DNA from: Treponema sp. UBA3662
GTDB taxonomy: Bacteria; Spirochaetota; Spirochaetia; Treponematales; Treponemataceae
Length of the DNA stretch: 7,746 bases
Reading direction: 5' to 3'
NCBI GenBank assembly: GCA_002373205.1
Contig: DFJV01000119.1
Coordinates: forward strand, 1 to 7,746
The notes beneath the pieces are model-generated. The model was not told where the DNA came from. It made no database searches and saw only the letters and a program-made list of their open reading frames with translations. This document shows, piece by piece, positions 1 through 5,473 of the stretch. Made by a program: the position numbers and the translations under genes. Position 1 is the stretch's first letter. Each line of letters begins with the position of its first letter.

Positions 1-158
1 AGGACGGGATGGAGAAAGGGATGCAACAAAAAGCCATTGAAGATGCAATAACATTAGTTAAGGAATACAGTATAGCACCGGAAGATGCGGCAGAAAAGAT
101 GGGAGCCCATCTGGATAAAGTTCTGGAGAAATTGGACTCAGGAAACGCTGGTAGGTAA
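1..158 (+). CDS. C-terminal tail of a probable Rpn-type nuclease/putative transposase (partial)
   Basis: Only the last 51 codons are visible, starting at base 3 and ending in TAA at 156-158; the 5' part lies outside the window. The peptide is short, charged and helical. It contains a GMEKGMQQKAIEDA stretch followed by EYSIAPEDAAEKMGAHLDKVLEKL-like residues. This pattern, a Gly/Glu/Lys repeat then a small 'SIAPEDAAEKMG' helix pair, is what I expect at the C-terminus of Rpn-family (PD-(D/E)XK) recombination-promoting nucleases/putative transposases, which are abundant in Treponema. The catalytic domain is not visible, so the family call is inferred from the tail alone. It has no obvious terminator after the stop codon, and the following region is hairpin-rich. 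It could instead be any small helical protein of unknown function. Confidence 0.5.
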   Translation, partial: DGMEKGMQQKAIEDAITLVKEYSIAPEDAAEKMGAHLDKVLEKLDSGNAGR

Positions 159-190
159 AACAACTCGCTTTTTAACCATTCTAAAGCAAC

Positions 191-319
191 CTACGCCGCC
201 GTGGAGGGGCGCAAGTGGGTGCTTGCACCCCGCAGCGTTGCCACGCAGTGGCAATGACCGTTAGGGAACCCCGGAAGGGCGGTGACGCATAGGCATAAAT
301 GTCGAGTTAGCCATAAGAC
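191..319. other. GC-rich, hairpin-dense intergenic block (possible structured RNA or mobile-element end)
   Basis: Bases 191-290 contain 68 G or C in 100, against an AT-rich promoter region just downstream. Three consecutive hairpins can be drawn. The first is GGGG-c-GCAAG (206-215) with CTTGC-a-CCCC (222-231), loop TGGGTG. The second is CGTTGCCAC (236-244) with GTGGCAATG (248-256), loop GCA, one G-T pair. The third is ACCG (257-260) with CGGT (280-283), enclosing CCC-GGAA-GGG (270-279) whose GGAA loop fits the GNRA tetraloop pattern. Downstream, GAC/GTC/GAC triplets (284-286, 301-303, 317-319) offer alternative pairings. No T-run follows any stem, so an ordinary intrinsic terminator is unlikely. 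No convincing ORF crosses it. It lies directly after the Rpn-like gene, so a dispersed repeat or the end of a mobile element is plausible. The function is unknown to me. Confidence 0.5.
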
Positions 320-382
320 AAGTGGTAGAGCAAGCAAGACATCGTCCAAAAAACTACCGCCCCAGAAATTTTCAAAGAAGGC

Positions 383-415
383 TAGCGCAATTGTACATTA
401 TCGCTTATTGCGCTA
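383..415. promoter_or_regulatory. Probable operator: perfect 9-bp inverted repeat with 15-bp spacer
   Basis: TAGCGCAAT at 383-391 is the exact reverse complement of ATTGCGCTA at 407-415. The left arm reaches the first base of the -35 element and the right arm covers the first two bases of the -10 element. A dimeric regulator bound here would block RNA polymerase. Arm centres are 24 bp apart, a little over two helical turns, which suits two half-sites on one DNA face or two dimers. Between the arms lies TGTACA (392-397) flanked by GCG/CGC (385-387 and 402-404), a second, weaker dyad. The gene behind it is a metal importer, so a metal sensor (Fur/Zur or DtxR/TroR type) is the natural guess. The arms do not match a consensus I can name. 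Confidence 0.55.
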
Positions 416-419
416 TACT
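391..419 (+). promoter_or_regulatory. Sigma-70-type promoter for the transporter/repair operon
   Basis: The -35 hexamer TTGTAC (391-396, matching TTG of TTGACA) is followed by a 17-bp spacer and the -10 hexamer TATACT (414-419, 5 of 6 to TATAAT). The expected transcription start, about 7 bases after the -10 box, falls at 426-427, on or next to the A of the first plausible znuC ATG. This is the only promoter-like element I find ahead of the five-gene string. Its weak -35 box would suit regulation through the overlapping inverted repeat. Confidence 0.55.
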
Positions 420-426
420 AGAATCC

Positions 427-1188
427 ATGGCCTGTATTTTAGGAAAAAAACACGTATGCTGTACTCGCATTGAACACCTGGGAGTTGTTGCCGGCAGGGA
501 AGAAATCCTCCGCGACGTAAACCTTCACCTGCACTGTGGAGAACTTACCGCAATCGTCGGACGAAACGGAGCCGGAAAGTCAACCTTTATGAAGGCGCTG
601 CTGGACGTAATTCCACATACAGGCACCGTAACTTTTGAAAGCGCACGAAAATCAAGATTCTTTTCCGCATCAAAACCGCGCTTTGGCTATGTTCCCCAGT
701 CACTGGCTGTGGACGAGGCAAGCCCTGTAAGCGTGGAAGACTTGGTTCTTTCCTGCGTCTCAAAAAAACCGGTATGGCTCCCCCATTCAAAAGCAGACAA
801 GCAAAAAGCCTACGACATTCTCCGCATGACAAACGCCCACTTTCTTGCAGACAAAAGGGTTTGCGATCTTTCGGGCGGCGAGATACAGAGGGTTATGCTT
901 TCACTTGCAATAACCCCAGTACCTGACATTCTTCTTTTGGACGAACCTGTTAGCGGAGTTGACAGAACCGGACTCAAGGACTTCTACGACCTGGTTTCTT
1001 CGCTAAGGCGGGACTATGACATTACGATTCTTCTAATAACGCATGACCTTGACCTTGTGGCAAAGTATGCAGACAGGATTGTCTTTATAAATAACAGCAG
1101 CGCGGTTTCCGGCACTGTAAAAGAGATTTATTCCAGCAAGGAATTTATCCAGGTGTTCGGCAGGTTCGACTTGCAAGAGGAAATATAA
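427..1188 (+). CDS. znuC: Metal (Zn/Mn-type) ABC transporter ATP-binding protein
   Basis: This is the cytoplasmic ATPase that would power metal-ion import through the permease encoded next. From ATG 427 it has 253 residues, normal for the ZnuC/TroB/MntB family. Visible motifs are Walker A GRNGAGKST (45-53), Q-loop in YVPQS (Gln91), signature LSGGE (138-142), Walker B ILLLDEP (158-164) and the H-loop in LLITHD (His186). The frame stays open up to a GTG at 322, but that extension would run back toward the hairpin block and across the promoter, so I reject it. ATG 427 has no Shine-Dalgarno in front and sits at the predicted transcript start, so it may be leaderless. The start adds about 14 residues before the usual ABC beginning, including a Cys3, His9, Cys11, Cys12 cluster. 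The metal (Zn, Mn or Fe) cannot be told from sequence, and the gene symbol is family-level only. No binding-protein gene is adjacent. Confidence 0.85.
   Translation: MACILGKKHVCCTRIEHLGVVAGREEILRDVNLHLHCGELTAIVGRNGAGKSTFMKALLDVIPHTGTVTFESARKSRFFSASKPRFGYVPQSLAVDEASPVSVEDLVLSCVSKKPVWLPHSKADKQKAYDILRMTNAHFLADKRVCDLSGGEIQRVMLSLAITPVPDILLLDEPVSGVDRTGLKDFYDLVSSLRRDYDITILLITHDLDLVAKYADRIVFINNSSAVSGTVKEIYSSKEFIQVFGRFDLQEEI
441..473 (+). promoter_or_regulatory. Shine-Dalgarno-like AGGAA with a short out-of-frame minigene inside the znuC start
   Basis: AGGAA at 441-445 lies 10 bases before an ATG (456-458) that is out of frame with znuC and reaches TGA at 471-473 after five codons (M-L-Y-S-H). The true znuC ATG at 427 has no comparable ribosome site. 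Either this is coincidence in an A-rich stretch, or ribosomes entering here translate a decoy peptide and lower znuC output. No good in-frame start lies between it and the conserved ABC core; ATT 469 and CTG 478 are the only weak candidates. The evidence is positional only. Confidence 0.2.
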
Positions 1189-2034
1189 ATGGAAAGCATT
1201 TATTCTTTAATGAACCTAATTCTCCCCTTTGAATGGGCATCCACAGAGTTTATGAAAAATGCCCTGCTAGCAATCATAGTTGTCTGTCCCCTCTTTGGAA
1301 CCCTGGGAACAGCCGTTGTTTCCAACAAGATGTCTTTCTTTTCCGATGCAATAGGACATTCATCCCTTACCGGAATAGCGCTTGGAGTAATTCTTGGGAT
1401 CCGTGAGCCAACCGTAGCAATGGTTGGATTTTCCCTCATTCTTGGTTTTACAATCATAAGCGTAAAGCTAAAGGGCAAGGCTTCTGCGGACACAATAATA
1501 GGAGTCTTTTCTTCTGCATCAGTGGCACTGGGTATAGTCCTCTTAAGTTCAAGCGGAAACTTTGGAAAGTACCAGCGCTACCTTGTAGGCGACATACTAA
1601 GCATACGCCCCGGAGAAATAGCGCTTCTTTTGCTTGCAACCCTGGCGCTCCTTTTGGTATGGATTTTTTTCTACAACAAAATGCTAATCACAAACCTGCA
1701 CCTTACCTTTGCAAAGAGCCGCGGAATCCGAACCTTCTGGATTGAACAAATATTCGCCCTTGTTACGGCTGCAACGGTAACGCTAAGCATAAGGTGGACA
1801 GGGCTTCTTGTAATAAACAGCCTGCTTGTTCTTCCAGCGGCGGCAAGTCGTCTTCTAAGCAGGACGAGCAGGCAATACCTTTGCTCATCAATCGTCATTT
1901 CCTTTGCAAGCGGAATACTGGGACTGATTCTTTCCTACTACATAGGAAGCGCATCAGGAGCCACAATCGTTATTGTAAACACAGTCATATTTGCACTCTG
2001 CTTTTTGGCAAGCACAATAAAGAGGCACTTATAA
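1189..2034 (+). CDS. znuB: Metal ABC transporter permease (ABC-3 family)
   Basis: This 281-residue integral membrane protein would form the metal channel of the importer, driven by the preceding ATPase. Its ATG follows the znuC stop with no gap, and an AAGAGG ribosome site lies 8 bases upstream within znuC, so translation is probably coupled. Hydrophobic segments lie near residues 23-43, 56-71, 77-93, 100-120, 140-161, 186-200, 204-220, 230-250 and 257-275, giving eight or nine helices as is usual for ABC-3. Family landmarks are FFSDAIGHSSLTGIALG (50-66), YLVGDIL (131-137) and LLVINSLLVLPAAASRLL (206-223). Length and motifs are intact. Substrate may be Zn, Mn or Fe; ZnuB, TroC/TroD and MntB cannot be separated by eye. 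T. pallidum tro-type loci encode two permeases and a binding protein, whereas only one permease appears here. Confidence 0.88.
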   Translation: MESIYSLMNLILPFEWASTEFMKNALLAIIVVCPLFGTLGTAVVSNKMSFFSDAIGHSSLTGIALGVILGIREPTVAMVGFSLILGFTIISVKLKGKASADTIIGVFSSASVALGIVLLSSSGNFGKYQRYLVGDILSIRPGEIALLLLATLALLLVWIFFYNKMLITNLHLTFAKSRGIRTFWIEQIFALVTAATVTLSIRWTGLLVINSLLVLPAAASRLLSRTSRQYLCSSIVISFASGILGLILSYYIGSASGATIVIVNTVIFALCFLASTIKRHL

Positions 2035-2035
2035 A

Positions 2036-2716
2036 ATGAAAATAAAAGCTGTCATTTTTGATTTGGACGGAACGCTACTGGACACCCTTCTGGATTTGGC
2101 GGAAAGCTGCAATACCGCACTCCGCACATTCGGCTACCCCGAGCGCACTGTTGACGAAGTTAGGAACTTTGTAGGCAACGGACTTGGAATGCTAGCCGCG
2201 AGGGCCCTTCCCGGCGGCAAAAGCAACCCGCAATACGAAGAGGTACTTTCATGCCTAAGGGAAAGCTATGCCCACAATTGGAACAATAAGACAAAACCTT
2301 ACCCCGGCATACCAGAGCTTTTAAAAAAGCTAAATGCGGAAGGAATAAAATGCGGAATCGTCTCAAACAAGCCGGACGCCCAGGTAAAGGAACTGACAAA
2401 ACTTTTTTTTAGCGGCACAATCCAAGAGGCAATAGGCGAAAACGAAAAAGAAGGAATAAGAAGAAAACCCTTCCCAGATTCAGTTTTTACCGTAATGGAA
2501 AAGCTTGGCGTTTCAAAAGAAGAAACCCTTTATGCAGGAGACAGTGACGTGGACATTCAGACCGCTGCAAACGCATGCATTCCCTGCATAAGCGTAACAT
2601 GGGGATTCAGACCAAAAAGCTTCCTTATTCAAAACGGAGCAAAAATCCTTGCGGACACGGCAGAAGATTTTCTTAAGATAATATTTTCAACAAGAGTTGG
2701 ACAGGTGGAAAAATGA
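2036..2716 (+). CDS. gph: HAD-superfamily hydrolase, phosphoglycolate phosphatase-like
   Basis: The 226-residue product is a cytoplasmic Mg-dependent phosphatase of HAD subfamily I with an alpha-helical cap. Motif I is FDLDGT (Asp9 nucleophile, Asp11 acid/base), motif II is VSNK (Ser110), motif III is the KP pair at Lys144-Pro145, and motif IV is GDSDVD (Asp169, Asp173). The cap lies roughly at residues 16-80 and contains FVGNGL. These fit Gph, which removes phosphate from 2-phosphoglycolate, although PpaX-like pyrophosphatases and other HAD enzymes look similar, so the substrate is inferred. It starts 1 bp after the permease stop with AGAGG 10 bases upstream. It ends in an ATGA overlap with the AddB-like gene. 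That neighbour is suggestive, since E. coli Gph is linked to disposal of 2-phosphoglycolate released in repair of oxidised 3' DNA ends. A run of eight T (2403-2410) lies in the frame. Confidence 0.82.
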   Translation: MKIKAVIFDLDGTLLDTLLDLAESCNTALRTFGYPERTVDEVRNFVGNGLGMLAARALPGGKSNPQYEEVLSCLRESYAHNWNNKTKPYPGIPELLKKLNAEGIKCGIVSNKPDAQVKELTKLFFSGTIQEAIGENEKEGIRRKPFPDSVFTVMEKLGVSKEETLYAGDSDVDIQTAANACIPCISVTWGFRPKSFLIQNGAKILADTAEDFLKIIFSTRVGQVEK

Positions 2717-5472
2717 AGGGCAAAACAGTAGAAGACATTTTAAGGGAACACGTGGCAGACAACAAATGCGTATTTGTTTTCCCAACACAGACGGCCTGCG
2801 AACTTTGGGCAGACAAAGCCATTTCCATAGGAAGTACAAAGGCAGTGGCAACGCAAAGGTTCATAGCATGGGATGAATTCAAAAGCACTTCCGTAAGAGG
2901 CGTTACCCAGGACAAGAGTGCAATTCCTGCAACCCTGCGAAAGATTTTTGTGCACATGCTAATAGAAAGGAATGCAAAGGAGCATTTCTTTTCCAACCTG
3001 ATTCCCACCGAATACGCAGACTCAGCTTCAAATTTTGCCGCATGGATTTCTTCCCTTTTGCCAAGCCTTGCCCAGTGGAAAAAGCGGTCAGAAAAATCAA
3101 CTCTTGAAAAAGACGAAGAAGACAAAGACCTGGACAAGCTCTACAGCCTTTACAAAGAATTCCTTGACCAAAGAAAGCTTTTTGAACCAGCCTGGGAAAT
3201 GCCGCCACTAAGGGACGACGGAAACAAATACTTCATCTTCTTTCCTGAAATACTCATGGACTGGAGCGAATACAAAGAAATCCTTGAGTCCGGAAGCAAC
3301 ATAGAAATAATCGAGGTTCCCAAAATAGAAGAGGAAGAAAAACCAATTTGCCACTTCTTTGCAAACTCGCGCGAGGAACTAAGGAACATGGCAATCTACC
3401 TGCGTAAAATTCACCAAGAAAAAAACATTCCATGGAACAAGATTGCAATCTCTGTCCCGGACATGGAAACTTACGAGCCATACATAGAGAGGGAACTTTC
3501 CCTTTACATGATTCCATGTGTGCTAAGGAACGGAAAACCGCTTACACAAAGCGGAGCTGGAAATTTCTTCCTACAGGCAGCGGAATGTGCGCAAAGCAAC
3601 TTTAGCTTTGAATCCCTAAAAACCCTGCTTCTGAACAACGAACTTCCATGGAAAGAAAAAGACCTTAACGAACAGCTGATTGTATTCGGCCAGGAAAATA
3701 ACTGCCTCTGCTCGTATGAATACAAGGGCAAAAAAACCGACGTTTGGGAAGAAGCATTCAAGATGTCGGGCAAGGAAGAAAGACTTTTCAATTTTTACAA
3801 AAAGCTAAAGCAGGACATCACAAACCTTTCAAATGCCACGTCATTTAAAAACATACGCACCCAATACTTTATCCTAAGAAACGACTTCTTTGACATGAGC
3901 GTCTGCCCCGTCTTTTCAGATTTTATCATGAGCCGCTGCATCTCGGAACTTTCATCACTGATTGACCTGGAAGAGGAATACCCAGACTGCACGGTAAGCG
4001 CCCCCTATTCATTCTTTACGGACTATATCAAGGACAAAATGTATGTAGAGCAGACACAGGAACTAGGCGTCCAGATTTTACCCTACAGACTTTCCGCAGC
4101 AGCACCGTTTGAAGTCCAACTGGTAATAGACGCAAGCCAAAGCTCACTTGGAATTACCTACAAGCAGCTGGGATTCTTGAACGACGTAAAAAGACAGGCC
4201 CTTGGCTTTAAGGAAGACCCAAATGTCTCCAACCTTTTTATAACCCTCTACCATCTTTGCGCAGGCCAGGAATCATATTTTTCCGCCGCATCAAAAACAT
4301 TCAGCGGTTACGGAATAAGCCATGCATTCTTTAAGGAAGCAAACCACATTCCGTCAGAAAAAAATTACACCCCGCCAGACATAGCTGAAGATAGCGACTT
4401 TTACACTGCGGAAAAAAACTGGATGCTGCAAAAAGAAAATTCCACCTTCCCGCCGCAAATCACTTCCGTAGAAAAAGAAGGCTTCTGCTCATGGGAAGAA
4501 AACCAATGCGAAGAAGAGTCAGAAAAAGAGGCAACCCTTCCCAAGGGAATTTCAAGCGAAAGGCTAAAAGAAATATTCCAATCAAAATACTGCAAGCAGG
4601 GCCCCCTTCAAATTTCAGCAACAATGCTAAGAAAATTCTATGAATGTCCGCGAAGGTTTTTGTTTGACAGTGTCATGTCCCTCAAAGAAAAAAACAACGA
4701 AGCAGAACTAATGGACTACTTTGCAATGGGAGACCTCTACCACAAAATCCTTGAGCTCTTCTGCAAGGCACTCGCAAAAAATGACCTGCCGCTAACAGCC
4801 CCGGATGGAATGCTAAGCGATGAATACAAGGCAATTCTTGACGAAAGCATAAAAGATGCAATAGAAGGCTTTAAGGCAAGCCCCTTAGCCAAGCAGCTCA
4901 TGCTAACCACAAAGGATGCCTTAACCCAAGTAATGACTTCTACCGTAAGCTCATTCTGCAAAAGCTTTGAAGGATGCAAAGTAGTGGAATCTGAAGCAAA
5001 GTATTCCTACACAAACAAAGATCCCCAATATATTTGCACCGGAAAAATAGACTGCCTTTTAAAAAACGAAGACCAGGCGGAATTCATACTGGTGGATTTT
5101 AAAAGTTCGGACAATTCAATTCCCAAAGAAACTTTTTATTTTTCAGAAGACGTCAAGGTTCCAGACTTCCAGATGCCGGTTTACCTGAACCTTCTTTCCA
5201 AGGCGGAAAATCCAAAGAATGTAGAAAACTGCGTATTCTTTAGCATCAAGGACTACAAGGTGCGAGGAGTAACGGGAAGCCTTTTCTGCAAGGAAGAAAT
5301 AGACTTTCTGCCAACCATGGAAAAAGTGGATTCCCTCATCAACGACTTTTGTGGGCGCATAAAGAACCTGGACTTTAGCATAAAAGATTTTGACATTGAA
5401 GCCGAAACTTGCAGGTCTTGCGCATACAAGTCAGTTTGCCGCAGAACATTTACAGTAGCAGGAGCAGAATAA
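2713..5472 (+). CDS. addB: AddB-like PD-(D/E)XK nuclease subunit with inactivated helicase fold
   Basis: This 919-residue protein is probably the second subunit of an AddAB helicase-nuclease that resects double-strand breaks for RecA loading. The C-terminal nuclease holds His677 (GDLYHKI), Asp780 (TGKID), Asp795-x-Lys797 (LVDFKS) and Gln820-Tyr824 (QMPVY), matching the RecB/AddB nuclease core. Four cysteines, Cys645 (YECPRRF) plus Cys900, Cys903 and Cys909 (CxxCxxxxxC), fit the AddB iron-sulfur staple that encloses this domain. The N-terminal half keeps helicase-like blocks (VFVFPTQTA, 20-28; ATQRFIAWDEFK, 46-57; ISVPDMETYEPYIERE, 246-261) but no Walker A is visible, so it should not hydrolyse ATP. 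An acidic linker (about 585-612) precedes the nuclease. It starts in the ATGA overlap with gph, behind AGGTGG at 2703-2708. It is shorter than the roughly 1160-residue Bacillus AddB, as expected for a reduced form. Confidence 0.8.
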   Translation: MKGKTVEDILREHVADNKCVFVFPTQTACELWADKAISIGSTKAVATQRFIAWDEFKSTSVRGVTQDKSAIPATLRKIFVHMLIERNAKEHFFSNLIPTEYADSASNFAAWISSLLPSLAQWKKRSEKSTLEKDEEDKDLDKLYSLYKEFLDQRKLFEPAWEMPPLRDDGNKYFIFFPEILMDWSEYKEILESGSNIEIIEVPKIEEEEKPICHFFANSREELRNMAIYLRKIHQEKNIPWNKIAISVPDMETYEPYIERELSLYMIPCVLRNGKPLTQSGAGNFFLQAAECAQSNFSFESLKTLLLNNELPWKEKDLNEQLIVFGQENNCLCSYEYKGKKTDVWEEAFKMSGKEERLFNFYKKLKQDITNLSNATSFKNIRTQYFILRNDFFDMSVCPVFSDFIMSRCISELSSLIDLEEEYPDCTVSAPYSFFTDYIKDKMYVEQTQELGVQILPYRLSAAAPFEVQLVIDASQSSLGITYKQLGFLNDVKRQALGFKEDPNVSNLFITLYHLCAGQESYFSAASKTFSGYGISHAFFKEANHIPSEKNYTPPDIAEDSDFYTAEKNWMLQKENSTFPPQITSVEKEGFCSWEENQCEEESEKEATLPKGISSERLKEIFQSKYCKQGPLQISATMLRKFYECPRRFLFDSVMSLKEKNNEAELMDYFAMGDLYHKILELFCKALAKNDLPLTAPDGMLSDEYKAILDESIKDAIEGFKASPLAKQLMLTTKDALTQVMTSTVSSFCKSFEGCKVVESEAKYSYTNKDPQYICTGKIDCLLKNEDQAEFILVDFKSSDNSIPKETFYFSEDVKVPDFQMPVYLNLLSKAENPKNVENCVFFSIKDYKVRGVTGSLFCKEEIDFLPTMEKVDSLINDFCGRIKNLDFSIKDFDIEAETCRSCAYKSVCRRTFTVAGAE

Positions 5473-5473
5473 C

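Noticed and set aside
217..230. Intrinsic terminator for the Rpn-like gene
   Set aside because: The stem GGGTGC/GCACCC is followed by CGCAGCG rather than a run of T.
322..426. Upstream GTG start extending znuC by 35 residues
   Set aside because: The added peptide would be encoded by the promoter and operator, has no ABC-family similarity, and lacks a Shine-Dalgarno; ATG 427 fits family length better.
282..473. A 63-codon ORF crossing the intergenic region and the znuC start
   Set aside because: It spans the hairpin block edge and the promoter, has no recognisable motif or ribosome site at its own start, and is very Lys/Arg/Ser-rich as expected for chance translation.
2649..2681. Possible internal promoter before addB (TTGCGG and GATAAT)
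   Set aside because: Spacing is about 21 bp and both boxes are poor; AT-rich chance match inside the end of gph.
2673..3137. Longest antisense ORF (154 codons) opposite the addB start
   Set aside because: It is a shadow of the strongly biased addB codon usage and shows no domain or ribosome site.
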